Shown in pieces: positions 11,023-22,849 of a stretch of 64,000 nt of DNA. Within the stretch, counting starts at the first letter, position 1. Each line of letters opens with the position of its first letter. This DNA is from Silene conica (Eukaryota > Streptophyta > Magnoliopsida > Caryophyllales > Caryophyllaceae), in NCBI GenBank assembly GCA_029255685.2, contig CM055319.2, forward strand, positions 33,815,068-33,879,067. The letters run 5' to 3'. The position numbers and the translations under genes were made by a program. The notes under the pieces were generated by a model. The model was given only the letters and a program-made list of their open reading frames with translations. It searched no databases and was not told the DNA's origin.

Positions 11023-11142
11023 AAGGGAAACCGGCTCTCCCTCAACTTAGTTCCCGGGGTCAATTAAGTGTTGATTAGAAGTTAAAGGTAGAACTATAGA
11101 GTAGTTCATAGACTGGGATGGTATTGTTTTGATGCGTATTAA

Positions 11143-11790
11143 GTTATGCCTTAAGCTGGCCTCTGAACTTAATACGTAGGTTGTTTGTCGTGTATGGGAA
11201 CATGCGTTGAGTTTTCGCCTCTGAGTTCCACACATGTCTGTTTGTCGTGTCTGGGACATGCGTTGAGTTTTCGCCTCTGAGTCCAGACATGTATGTATGA
11301 TCGCGTCAGGACATGCCTTTAGCTGGCCTCTGAGTCTGACGAGTAGAGCAACTGCACGACGGGGCAGTCAGGTTGTCATACCTTACCCGGAGTGCAGGTG
11401 TTTGGTGCTAGAACATGCGTTGAGTTTTCGCCTCTGAGTTTAGTACCTTGTGATGTAGTGGGGAAACATGCGTTGAGTTTTCGCCTCTGAGTTCCTTACT
11501 TGTGATAGTGAATTGAATGCTAGTCCATGCGTTGAGTTTTCGCCTCTGAGTCTAGTGTTCTGTGATAGCCGGTCCATGCATTGAGTTTTCGCCTCTGAGT
11601 CTAGTGTTCTGTGATAGCCGGTCCATGCGTTGAGTTTTCGCCTCTGAGTCCTTGCTTGATATTGTGAACTTGGTATCTAGGTTATGCGTTAAGATGTCGC
11701 CTCTGAACCTTTATACTTGCTGAATGTTTGGTAATTAGGCTATGTCTTAAGTTGACCGCTGAACCTCTTTACTTGATGTTATATCTGCTT
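11143..11790 (+). repeat. Minisatellite of CATGCGTTGAGTTTTCGCC units
   Basis: About ten irregular units carry CATGCGTTGAGTTTTCGCC then TCTGAGT, separated by 20-40 bp of more variable sequence. Outer units vary to ATGCCTTAAGCTGGCC and TATGTCTTAAGTTGACC. It lies within the 9402-12488 solo LTR. Confidence 0.85.
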
Positions 11791-11925
11791 GCCTTAGTGT
11801 TGGTACAGTGTCAGATATGCACGTTGAAGTTTATGAATATATTGCCTGAGTTGTGGTTTGATCATCCAAGGTATTGGATGACTCTTAGTTCGGTTTCATA
11901 AATAGTTGGATTGAAAGACCCCCCG

Positions 11926-11939
11926 ACTGGGTAACCAGT
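11926..11939 (+). other. GTAA-capped hairpin, copy 2
   Basis: ACTGG-GTAA-CCAGT (11926-11939). Compared with copy 1, a C-G pair is replaced by T-A while pairing is kept and the loop is unchanged. Confidence 0.5.
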
Positions 11940-12493
11940 AGGGAAACTGGCTCTCCTTCCTAACGGTTTATGAAGTTGGTTGAGAGCCGTGCACTAGAGT
12001 TTGCATGATAGTATGAGAACAGCGGTTGAGATGTCTATGCTTCACATGTTGATATATGTTGGAGTATTCTGTATTGTTTTATGTGTTTCGTGTTGTCACA
12101 AAAGGTGGCTAGGAGAACTCTAGTCACTCCCCACTGATTGTGGCGTACATGTTTTCATGTATGTAGGTACATGCAGGTTGGAGCAGGGTTACGAGAAGGC
12201 TAGCGAGTGATGATCCTGTTGTCATCATATGACTTCCCTTTATATCGCCTAGCTAGACTCTTAGACCTTTGATACTGTTGTTTTGGTGCCTGTAGGGATG
12301 TTCCATCCCAGGCTGTTGTACATATTTGTTTTTGATACTTAGAACTGTTACTTATCTATTTTGGTTTATTTCAGTTTCCGTTTCAGTTTAAAACTTCTCG
12401 CATGTTGTTTACTTTAAAAAGTTTTAATTCCGCTGCATTTTTAGTACTTTTGTGTGTTTACATTTCCGCTTTCGCGAGGGGTTTTACATACAA

Positions 12494-13655
12494 TCCCTTC
12501 TAGGGAAAAAGTACAACATTTGTCTTTAATTACAAAATTAAACCCTTCTGTGTCTAGCACAGATACCGATATTATATTTTTAGATAACGTAGGTACAAAA
12601 TAACAGTTATTTAAATACAATATTAAACCCGACGCTAGATTAAGTACATAAGTTCCTACTGATACGGCGGCTACTTTAGATCCGTTTCCCATACGAAGAT
12701 CCACATCTCCTTTATTCAGCTTTCTTATGTTGCTTAGTCCCTGCAAATGATTACATAAATGAGATCCACAACTAGTATCCAATACCCAAGTTGTATTTGA
12801 AGCATAATTTATGTCTATCATAAAAGATTCAGATGAGAATTTACTTGTTGGCTTCACAATGCCAGCTTTGAGATCCTCCAAGTATTTGGAACTTTTACTT
12901 TTCCAATGACCCTTGTTATTACAATTATTACAAGTGTCTTTAAGAGGGTTTCCTTTGACAGATTTAGATTTGGATGAACAATTCGCAATTGCTTTACCTT
13001 TACCTTCAACCTTGCCAAGTTTTTTACCACCACCACTCTTAAACTTCCTCTTCTTCCCTTTCAAGTTCATTGCTAGCACATCCTTACGAGAACTCCCACT
13101 CATTCCCATGTCTTTCTCCGCTTGCACAAGTAGAGAATGTAACTCATGAAGACTTTTCTTCATGTTAGTCATATTATAATTTACCCGAAACTGGGTAAAT
13201 CCTTTGACTTGGGAAAGAGAGTGGAGTACTCGGTCTACCACAAGTTCATCTAGGATGTTACATCCCAAACCACTTAGAGTTTCCACGTGTTCAATTAATT
13301 TAAGCACGTGAGAACTCACAGATTGACCTTCTTTGAGATTGGCTTCAAAAAAACCGAACTGCGGTATCATATTGAATTATTCTCGGTGCTTGAGAAAACA
13401 TGGTGAAAAGCCTCGAGAATACTTCATGTGCATCACGGAATTTGATACACTGCCGTTGTAAAGCGGGTTCCATTGAGAAAATTAAAACATTTTTAAGTGC
13501 TAAAGATTCCTTTTGGTAACTTGAAAAACTATCCCTTACATCGGCAGTGGCTCTTGAACTAGGAGTAGGGGGAGAAGGATCAACTAGGTAACGTAACTTC
13601 CTATCACCCGCTGCTGCTAATCGTAATTGTTCCTCCCAATCTTTAAAGTTACTAC
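12494..13655 (-). pseudogene. Copia A gag and protease (broken)
   Basis: Encodes most of Gag (a UBN2-type Copia capsid region with HELHSLLVQAEKDM), a zinc knuckle CNNCNNKGHWKSKSSK in which the last cysteine position is serine, and the protease with WVLDTSCGSHLCN where functional copies have DTG or DSG (here DTS). A run of seven T at about 13347-13353 (six expected from the homologous frame) puts the first part of gag out of frame with the rest. The gene's first 30 codons lie beyond Athila B at 28880-28969. The 3' end is cut by the solo LTR at 12488. Confidence 0.85.
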
Positions 13656-14656
13656 TGATGCGCGAGATTTAGTCGTCGGTTCTCACGATCAAACAAATTT
13701 ATAAACCCAAAATAGTAGTATAATAGGGTTGTCGAACACGAAGATGGTGGGGAAGTTATATAGTTACGTTCTAATTGTAGCTAGAGTCGGGGTAATAGGT
13801 TTGTGATTGATTAATGACTAAAGAACAACTAAAGCAAACAATTAAAGCAAACTAGTTAAGATTGAATCGATGGAAGGGAAGACTAGGGTGTCGGGGGTCA
13901 CTAGGATGGGTAGACGAAGATACGAGAAAGCAAACTAGAAGGACTTAAACAAGTAGTCTCGGTAAGTCTCTTCTCTCGAGTCGACTAACCTAGGTCGGAA
14001 TACCCTAGCTTTCGCTACAAATACCACAACCAACCATTAAACATGCTAAGAGGAACCCTCAACCGTCGCTAAAGGCAAGTCACGCTAAAATCAAAGCCCA
14101 ACTTTCGTTGAAGCAAATCATCAAACACCTAGCATGCAACAAATGGAAAAATACTTTATCAAGAACAACTAATCAACAAACTAGCATGAAATTATCATCT
14201 AATCACCACCCGAGTTCCCCCCTAACCCTAGATATGAAACTACTCACTCATTATTAAGGAAAACATGTGAACAATTGATGGGTAAATGATAAACATGTTG
14301 GATTATGGTAAGAACAATCAAATAAACAAAAGAAACTTAAATAAATGAAATAACTAAGTAAGGATTAGGAAGATTATATCAATAACAAAGGAAAAGGAAG
14401 TAACTTGGATAACAAGATGAAGAATTCTTTCAAACCCTTCAAAATACAACCCAATATATCCTCTAACAATGCCCAAGAAGATTACTAAAGAAGATTACTA
14501 AAGAGAGATTAACAATAATCAAAGGATTAAACTAAGATCTAAGAAGGATTGAATAATTTTAGAGAATTTTTGTGACTAAGTATGAATTAATAAAACAGTA
14601 GAAAAACCCTAAAATTGCATAAAAAGTAACGTAAAATAAAATGATACAAGTGCGGG

Positions 14657-14664
14657 TTTATATA
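14657..14664 (-). promoter_or_regulatory. TATA box, Athila B 3' LTR
   Basis: TATATAAA on the minus strand, about 25 bp downstream of the palindrome array, at the same place as in the other Athila LTRs. Confidence 0.6.
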
Positions 14665-14688
14665 GTGCGCGAAATTCTGAAAAGTGAT

Positions 14689-15117
14689 TCCCAGCCAGTC
14701 AACCGGCTGCCGGTAGGCCACCGGCTGGGAGTCCAAATGGTAACTTCTGAAAGAATTCTTCAAATAGCCTTGCTTCTCAGCCGACCGGCCGGCTGCCGGT
14801 CGGGCACCGGCTGGGGGGCCTTTCTTGATAATCTGACTTTTTTTCTTCAATTTTCAACTTGTACAGGTCCCCTCAGCCGGTGGACCGGCTGCCGGTTGTC
14901 CACCAGCTGGGAGCCCTTTTTCAGTAATCTGCCCAAAATCCACATTTCTTCAACTTACGAGATTTGGCTAAGTATGGGACATGATCCCCAGCCGGCTGAC
15001 CGGCTGCCGGTTGGCCACCGGCTGGGAACCCTAAACCAAGAAGCTGTAACTTTTTCACATTTTCCTCAAGAAGTCAAGTCAAGGTCCCCAGCCGGCCTAC
15101 CGGCCGCCGGCTGGGAG
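14689..15117. repeat. GC-rich palindrome array in Athila B 3' LTR
   Basis: Five units based on CCAGCCGGT..ACCGGCTG and CCGGTNGGCCACCGGCTGGGA, about 90-100 bp apart. The fourth unit has GACCGGCTGCC where the other LTR has lost nine bases; the fifth is 12 bp shorter than in the other LTR. Confidence 0.9.
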
Positions 15118-15349
15118 GGCCTGGGCTAACTTCCTTCACATTTCTTCATATTTCTTCATAATTCGCTCTAAATTCATCTTGTTTGCTCCCGTTTCTTCGC
15201 TCCCGCCACAATACCTACAAAATGTAAACCAAAAAGGAATAGTCGAGGTAACGGGCATAAAAACGAGGAAAGGCACGCAAAATGAGGTCATATCGGGACC
15301 GAAAATGAAGAAAATGCAACAGAAATAATGACCAAAATGGAGCTCATCA

Positions 15350-18301
15350 GAATTCCCCACACTTAAACCTTACTCGTCCTCGAGTAAGAGATCAAGTAAC
15401 TACATAACCCTTATTAGAAAACAAAGAAACAAACTAACTAAGCTAACTATAAGCCGAATTGGGTTTAGCTACACCCGTAGCCCTTTCAACTCAAAATTTG
15501 ACATTCATGAGGAAGAATGCCCTATTGCAAGGCAAGTAAGGTCTTGCTACAAAACTTTTGATGCCAACAAGTAAGAACATAACACGTATAGACAAGCAAC
15601 ATGCATCGGAAAAAGGAAAAGACAACCGCTTGCCTCATTCAAGCGGGGTTTTGAAAAACAAAACAAAGGAGGTCTATAGCGGAGGATGCCGACTCAAAGT
15701 CTAACCATGGTGTCAAACCCCTAAATCAAGCTCAAGCGACCAAGAAATGACATCACCAAAGACCAAGAAACTAATTCAAGGCGGGCAAACGGAAGTACTA
15801 AGCTATACTTCCAAGAATGACACGACACACATATGATTCGACTCCATGCAAGACCCATAACCGATAAAAGAACCCTAAGTACCGACTCTCACGGGTGACA
15901 CTCAACACACAAGGAAAGAAAGGGGGCGATTTTTGTGACAAAAAGTAACCAAAATCACTCACCTACCTCAACTTGCGAAGCATGCCCGCAATCTAGAATG
16001 GTACTCCATCCAAAAATCCATGAAAAATGCAAATGCACATGATGAGAACAACAACAAGGATGTAACGGGGCTTGGGTTGGGTGAAAATGGTTTGGTGCAA
16101 GCACCGTTCTAGGATTTGAGGCTCAAAAACAAGAATGATTGCCATAATCAACACAACTCCTTATTACAACAACTAAGCAACGTCTATGCCCTAACTTTGG
16201 CTTTTACAAAACCAAGCAAAAATTGCATAAACCCCAACTTACTTTGGAAAAATCGTACCCATCACAACCTTAAACAAAGTGGTCATTATTAGAAACACCG
16301 AACAACGTCTACACCCTAACATACGACTTGAAAATCAAATCAAATGCAAAAATTGTGTAAACTCGGCACGCGTGCAAAAACATCAAAAGACCACATTATT
16401 GTAGCAACGGCTTTTTCTATGTCCCCTTGATGGAAGGGACTTGTTGCTAGCCTTTTTTCTCTTTCAAAACACATATGTACACTTTTCTTTTTTGGATTTT
16501 TCAAAACTTTTTCAACTTTTTCTTTGATTTTCTATTTTCTTTCTTTTTTCATTTTTTTTTCTTTTATTTTTTTTTCAAACTTCCAAATACCAAACAAACA
16601 ACAAGTAACGACCACAACGGAAGAAGCCACCAACCGGCATCTAAATTCCCGACTCTACCACTAACAAAGTACCAAAAAAGCAATCATTCTTGATCAAGGA
16701 AGGATGTTTTTGGGATGTAGTTCATCTAGTAGTTTAGGCCAAATGAAAAGGTTAAGGCTCAAAGTGGTTAAACAAAAGGGGAAATAAGATGTAAGGGTCA
16801 AAACAAGGCTAATTTGGCAAATGTGAAGTTGATTTATTTAGAACAAAAGTTGTCTCACATGCACATAAACATTAACACGGAAATAAGGAACGAGCGCCAT
16901 ACTTATGCGTATAGACATAACACACCACGTAAGGAGGACTACTCACAATCCTAAACTGAGTCGGTTTGATGGACCGACTATAAAGGAGGCTCTATCCTCA
17001 CATTTGAGTAGCTAATGTCGGTCTTAGGTCGAGTCAAGGTCTAACACGGTCTCACAAGGTGGTCGAAACTTGGTCATTAAGCCTAGACTTTCGGGTCCTT
17101 GCAAGCAAGAACCCTAACAAGGTGACATCAAACGGTGCAAGCTATTAGGAGGGGAAAGACACAAGCAAGACACATATCATCATTGACGGCATATATCCTC
17201 CACTATTCAACCTCCTATGCATATTTACAAACAAAAGCAAAACGGAAAAACCGACTAACACATATTCACAAAACTATGAAAAATAAAAGGCATGTGAAAC
17301 AAAAGCAAACTAGCAACAAACACAACAAACATGCAACAACAAGAAGGCTAAACTAACAGCACATCAACCACAACAACCAAAAGTTCCCCAAAGGAACATC
17401 CAAGGCACAAAAATCCCGTTCTCCTTCATGATATCAACATAAAAAGAAATCGGGAGGGGGAGAAAGAAGTGGGAAAGAGTATACCAAGCATCTTCATCCT
17501 CCTAATACCTTGGGTTGCCGTCGCATCTGCCACTTGTTAGTCCGACAAACATATATATACAAAAAAAGCAAAGAACAAAAACAAAAGAAAGGGAGAACAT
17601 ATTTTTTGAAATTTTTGAAATTTTTCGATTTTTTTGGTATTTTTGAAGTTTTTTCATATTTACAAAAGCAATTAAATATTCACAAAGTGGATATTTTCCC
17701 TCCCCACACTTAGGATTTACATTGTCCTCAATGGAACAAAGTGCAAGGGGGAAATGAAGAAAAAAAGAACGAAAACAACATGTTTTTGGCTTTTTTGAAA
17801 TTTTTGAGAAAATAAAAACTTGTTTTTGTGTTTTTTTGAAATAAACGGTTCTTCCTCCCCACACTTATTTATATGCATAATGTGAGGAGGAAAACCGGAA
17901 AATAAAGAACATATTTTTGAAGGTTTTTGGTTTTTCAATTTTTTTGGATTTTTGATTTTTATGAAAGCAATAAAAACAAAAAGAAACAAAAGAAATGAAA
18001 AACTAGAAACTAAACTAAATGCAAACTAAATGCTCTAATCTACATGTATGCAAAATATATGTGACAATATGATACAAAATGGAAATCTAATGCATCTAAA
18101 TGAATGAAACTATATGCAACTAAACTAATGATATGAAATGATGAATTGAAAACTAATACAAACTAACTAAACTAAACTAACCACTCTAAATGCATGCTAG
18201 AAAAGAAAATGCAAACTAAAGTGAAATTTGGATTAAGGGAGTTACTTGCTTTGGATTTTTCAAGGGGGAGCATAGTCATCACCTACCACCTCCAAAGGTG
18301 G
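15350..18301 (-). other. 3' non-coding region and polypurine tract of Athila B
   Basis: About 2.95 kb between the third ORF and the 3' LTR with no credible gene. The terminal polypurine tract is complementary to 15350-15365 (AAGTGTGGGGAATTC). Two further AAGTGTGGGGAGG copies, complementary to about 17698-17710 and 17853-17866, lie internally. The rest includes T-rich tracts near 16470-16580 and A/T-rich low-complexity sequence at 17560-18190. Short ORFs here are low complexity. Confidence 0.75.
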
Positions 18302-20031
18302 TCAATCATCATCTTCTTCATCCTCACCAACATTGCCGCTCACATCTCCTTCTCCATTGCCCTCATCTACTACCATATAGTCGCCCGGGTTGCTCACGAA
18401 ATCACGGAAGGGAGAGGCATGCGAGCCACTAGCTCCCGGATCACCAAACATGCCATGGGGAGAAGGGTGCCCTTGAGGGCGGGGTGCCGAGTCCACGTCC
18501 CCACGGAAATTGGGGGGAAAGATCGGGTTAGAGAAATAACCCGGAGTAACATTGATCTCCCCGAAAAAACGCCCCTCTGGATGCACATATCCCTTCTCGG
18601 GAGGCATGTAGTAAGACGGACGACCACCGTCCTCATGATGAAGTCCCTGGCGGACAGACTGGTCATAGCTGGGGAATTGCCCATAGGCCTGATCGTGGTA
18701 TATGTAATCAAGCTTATAAGACAAGTCCCTATGTCGCGCATCCGCCAATGCTTGGCGCTCGTCTGCAAGGTCTGCCGCCTTCTTCATGCCCAAATGAACC
18801 CGGGCCATGAAGTCAACGAGGTCCTGAGGCATGGCAAAAGACTGAGTAAATGGACCGGAGCCGGAGGTAGATCCCTGGAAGTATGAAGGACCACTCTGGA
18901 AAGGGGGCATGGTAACGGAGGGCTGCTGAAACTGCTCAAACGGAAGGTCAGATGTGGTGGTACCCGTCCTATCTCGGGCATATACTCTCGAAGCACGCTG
19001 ATTGGGAGGGAGCTCATCGGGGTCCACCTCAATATCAAGGAGGTATGAGGGCTTCCCTGGCACAACTCTCATCCTCTCGGTGTTAGGTAAGGGCACCGAA
19101 TTTCTGAATTTATTATCCACGCGAATCTGCCAATACTCATTACGTTCGTTGGGGTTATACTTTATCCACCTCAAAGCCTCCTGTATGTACCGGCGAGATA
19201 ACACGTTCTCACCCTGAATGAAGTCCACTGCAAAATGCCTGTGATAAAGGTCGTTGGCAATCAAAGTGACCATCCCCCCAACACATATGGGGTAGTAAGC
19301 TGAGGTTGGGATGCCAACCTACTCAAGTGAAGCGCCATGTGGTGAGCAATATTGAGTTTCGGCCCATCAATCAAATAACACCCTAGAATCTCGAGCTCCG
19401 TAGTAGTAAAGTTGTGTGGCACATCCCTAGAAAAGACAGTCCACCCCATGAACCTATGTCAAATCCTAATCGGTGCCAAATGCACCCTATTAGCCGGTTT
19501 CTTCTTAGTTCTATCACTTACTAACCCGGTTATGGCGGTCCAAATAGCCTCGGTATCAAAGCCCTCCGGAGGCTTAATGGGCAATTTTCCGTTGAGCCCA
19601 AAAATCAATGCAAAATTTTCTAAGGTGAGACGGTGTTCCTTATTCATTAATCGAAATTCCAAAAAGACAACCTTTCCCAAAGACCGGTTTTTAGTAACTA
19701 CCAAAGAACTCAAAAATTCCCAAGTCAACCTCGGGGAAGTGTGAACCGGTCTAGTTTCATACAATGTCTTCATCCTCAAACCATCAAACAAATCCGCAGT
19801 AATTTTCTCAATTCCAATTTCCCTCAAACCTGCCCTATCAATGAACCTAGACGGATGAAGGGGGCGATGTTTAAAGTAAGTGAAATTACCTTTCTATTGT
19901 ATGGTAGCAAATTGGAGGCCGGGAAAGCAAGGATCCGGACCAATGTTGCTACTATCCATCACATTCTGCACTTCTTGCTCCACACTCGGGTCATGCCTTG
20001 ATTTCGATCTCTTTTCCGTTCTTCCTGACAT
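18302..20031 (-). pseudogene. Athila B third ORF (env position; ATHILA ORF-1-like), broken
   Basis: Begins MSGRTEKRSKS at 20031 and ends in an acidic tail (GEDEEDDD) at 18302. Conserved stretches include SPRLTWEFLSSLVV, LEFRLMNKEHRLTL, FALIFGL and PANRVHLAPIRI, which match my memory of the plant ATHILA ORF-1 family (Pfam PF03078), a protein of unknown function in the env position. I see no signal peptide or membrane anchor, so an envelope role is not supported by sequence. Lesions: TAG at 19896-19894, TGA at 19461-19459 in place of a tryptophan codon, and a one-base loss near 19285. The C-terminal half is rich in Gly, Pro, Ser and Asp. Confidence 0.8.
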
Positions 20032-20204
20032 GGTTATTTTGAGGTGAGGTGATGAGGGAATGAAGGGGGTTTTGATTTGGGAGAGTTTTGATGGCTTTTT
20101 GAAGGTAAGGGATGTGAGGGAGAAGAGGAAATAAGAAGTAAGAAGAAGAAATGAAGAGAAATGAGGCAAAATGAAGGGGCTCGTGGCTTTTAATTTTCGC
20201 GACA

Positions 20205-20700
20205 GACGCCTCTCAGCCGGTTTGGGACCGGCTGCCGGTCGACTGGCTGAGAGTTAGGGTTTGATTTTTTGATTTTTCGAAATTTTTTTTATGGGACTTG
20301 ATTATGAGCCGGCGGACCGGCTCAAAATCCTTCTTCATTATTCCCTCGTCTTCTCTTCTTCTTCAAGCTCATCTTACAAAAACTCCCAGCCGGCGGACCG
20401 GCTCCCGGCCGACCGGCTGGGGAATCTACTTCACCTCTTTTTCGTCATTCTTGGTTCACACCTAATGATTCTCAGCCGGTGGACCGGCTGCCGGCCTACC
20501 GGTTGGGAATCAAGTCTTCTTGAATTTTCGATTTTTGAACAAGTAACATGTCTCTGAGCCGGTTGACCGGCTGCCGGTTAGGTGCAGGCTGGGAGTGCAA
20601 CATCTGAAATCTGTCCAAATAAACTATCAAAAACAGAAATGTGCCCAGGCCCTCCCAGCCGGTATGGGACCGTCGGCCGGTAGGCCGGCTGGGAGTACCT
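20205..20700. repeat. GC-rich palindrome array upstream of Athila B third ORF
   Basis: Six units at about 20211, 20303 (half unit), 20385, 20470, 20551 and 20655, same motif as in the LTRs. It lies between the end of pol (20971) and the start of the third ORF (20031); the same placement is seen in Athila C. Confidence 0.9.
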
Positions 20701-20970
20701 GTGCACAATTTCGAAAAATAATTTACTTGAACATAAAAATCGACTTTGCCAACAACGGTTTTGCCTACTATCCTCCGACTATACTCAAGAAATAACCACA
20801 AACAAGCAACCAACATATCCAAATCTCCCATGCAAGCTAAAAATTAAACTAAAAACGGAACTAACAAAGAAACTAACATGCAAACTAGATGAACGAAAGG
20901 AAACTAATACTTACAAATGGTGGTTGTTAAGTGACTCCACCAAACCTTTCATGAACAAACTTCCTTGAAA

Positions 20971-21868
20971 TCAATCCTCCTCGGGGAGTGGGTCCCCGAG
21001 ATCAAAAACTTCTACGGTACCTTTGGAATCTCCTTGGTAATAACGCTTTATCCGATGTCCGTTGACTTTGAAGGTGCCACCGCCTTCACTCCAAAGTTCA
21101 AAGGCCCCATGAGGTGAAATATCCATTACTTTGAAGGGCCCGGACCATCGTGATCTAAGTTTTCCCGGAAAATTCTTGACTCTTGAATTGAAAAGGAGAA
21201 CAAGGTCTCCTATGCTCACATTCTTCTTCATTAACTTGGCATCATGCCACTTCTTCGTTTGCTCCTTATAGAGTTTTGAACTCTCATAAGCCTCATATCT
21301 AAGCTCCTCAAGCTCACTCATTTTCAAGAATCTTTTCTCCCCGGCCATATCTAAGTCGAAGTTCATCTCCTTCAAGGCCCACCAAGCCTTGTGCTCAAGC
21401 TTCACCAGTAGGTGGCATGCTTTCCCGTACACAAGCTTGTAGGGAGTCATTCCTATAGGCGTCTTGTAAGCCGTCCTCAAAGCCCATAGCACATCATTCA
21501 ACTTTTGGGACCAATCTTTCCGGTTCTTTTGCACCACCTTCTCTAGGATAGCCTTGATTTGACGGTTTGAAACCTCCACTTGTCCACTAGTTTGGGGGTG
21601 GTAGGCAAGTGCTACCTTGTGGGTCACTTCATAAGAGGCTAGAAGGGCTTTGAATGTGTGTTTCCGGTAGTGGGAACCTCTATCACTTATCACAATTCGG
21701 GGTACACCAAACCGGGGAAAGATTATGGTCTTGAAGAGCTTTACCACTACCTTGGAGTCATTGGTGGGGGAGGCAACCGCTTCTATCCATTTCGAGACAT
21801 AGTCCACGGCTACCAAGATGTATTCATTCCCACATGAATTGGGGAAAGGTCCCATAAAGTCAATCCCC
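20971..21868 (-). pseudogene. Athila B integrase core and C terminus
   Basis: DDE integrase: the DFMGPFPN region, VISDRGSHY, and the glutamate in GQVEVSNRQ, followed by the C-terminal [24 protein letters not shown] domain and a PLPEED end. It is shifted by one base against the upstream half because a run of six C at 21865-21870 has one base more than in Athila C. Its stop near 20971 is the natural end of pol. Confidence 0.88.
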
Positions 21869-22849
21869 CCAACAATCAAACAACTCAATCTCCAAGATGG
21901 TTTTTAGGGCTATCTCATTCCTTTTACCGATGTTGCCCGACCTTTGACAAGCGTCACAAGATCTAACTACATCGTGAATGTCTTTAAACATAGAAGGCCA
22001 AAAGAACCCTCCTTGGAGAACCTTGGCTATAGTCCGTGAAGCCGCCAAGTGCCCTCCATAGGCGGAGTTATGAAGCCGATCCACAATTTCAAGCCCCTCT
22101 TCCTTGGACACGCATCTCCTCAAGAGTCCATCCCCACACTTCTTGAAAAGGTAAGGATCATCCCAAAAATATCTTTTAGCATCCACTTTCAACTTTCTCC
22201 TATCCCTTGCCTCCAACTCCTCCGAGATAAAGCCATTAACAAGATAATTGGCAAGATCCGCAAACCAAGGCAACTTATTGCCTATTGCCATCAAGCTATC
22301 CTCACACAACCATTCATTGATCGGGCCATCCCTATCATGCAAACCATGATCTTCAAAAGTCAATCTAGACAAGTGGTCTGCAACTACATTCTCCGACCCC
22401 GACTTGTCTCTTATCTCAAGATCAAATTCTTGGAGTAAAAGGACCCATCTCAAGAGCCTTGGCTTGGCATCCTTCTTCAACATTAATTGCCTCAAAGCGG
22501 TGTGATCGGTGTACACCACCACTTTAGATCCCATGAGATATTGTCTAAACTTCTCAATGGCATGCACGATTGCCAACATCTCCTTTTCGGTCGTGGAATA
22601 TTTCGCTTGAGTTTGATCAAGAGTCTTGCTTGAATAGTATATCACGTGGTGTTTCCTATCCACAACTTGACCTAGGACCGCTCCTACCGCGAAATCGGAC
22701 GCGTCACACATGATCTCAAAAGGCGATCCCCAATCCGGAGCCCGAATAATAGGAGCCGTCACAAGTGCTTCTTTGATCCTAGAAAAGGCTTCAAGACAAT
22801 CAGTAGTAAACAAAAAGGGAGCATCCTTGAGAAGAAGAGAAGTCAATGG
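21860..22849 (-). pseudogene. Athila B RNase H and integrase zinc module
   Basis: RNase H motifs are IMCDASDFAVGAVLGQ, TTEKEMLAIVHAIEKF and VYTDHTALRQL. The integrase HHCC module follows as [15 protein letters not shown]...CDACQ. The frame opens directly after the TAG at 22852-22850 that ends the RT part and runs into the frameshift at 21865-21870. Confidence 0.87.

Larger units (their letters stand above)
9402..12488 (+). mobile_element. Solo LTR of a second Ty3-type family (3087 bp)
   Basis: It begins TGTAACAGCCCAATATTTCGG and ends GGGGTTTTACA, flanked by a perfect TACAA duplication (9397-9401 and 12489-12493). No primer site, polypurine tract or coding region is present, so it is a solo LTR. 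It holds three repeat systems: GC-rich palindromes at 10453-10850, a CATGCGTTGAG minisatellite at about 11143-11790, and two GTAA-capped hairpins near 11011 and 11926. ORFs in it (such as 10386-10968, both strands) arise from the palindromes and are not genes. The TGTAA...TTACA ends suggest a Tekay-like chromovirus; unproven. Confidence 0.87.
13656..15349 (-). repeat. 3' LTR of Athila B (1694 bp)
   Basis: In window orientation TGATGCGCGAGATTTAG...GAGCTCATCA; nearly identical to 27185-28879. U3 carries five GC palindromes at about 14689-15117 (in element orientation upstream of a TATATAAA at 14664-14657). Confidence 0.92.

Noticed and set aside
16475..16693. Phe-rich ORF that could suggest a membrane protein
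   Set aside because: Product of a T-rich tract in the Athila B non-coding region.
18302..20031. Retroviral envelope gene in Athila B
   Set aside because: Only its position is env-like; no signal peptide, membrane anchor or fusion motif is visible, so it is called a third ORF of unknown function.
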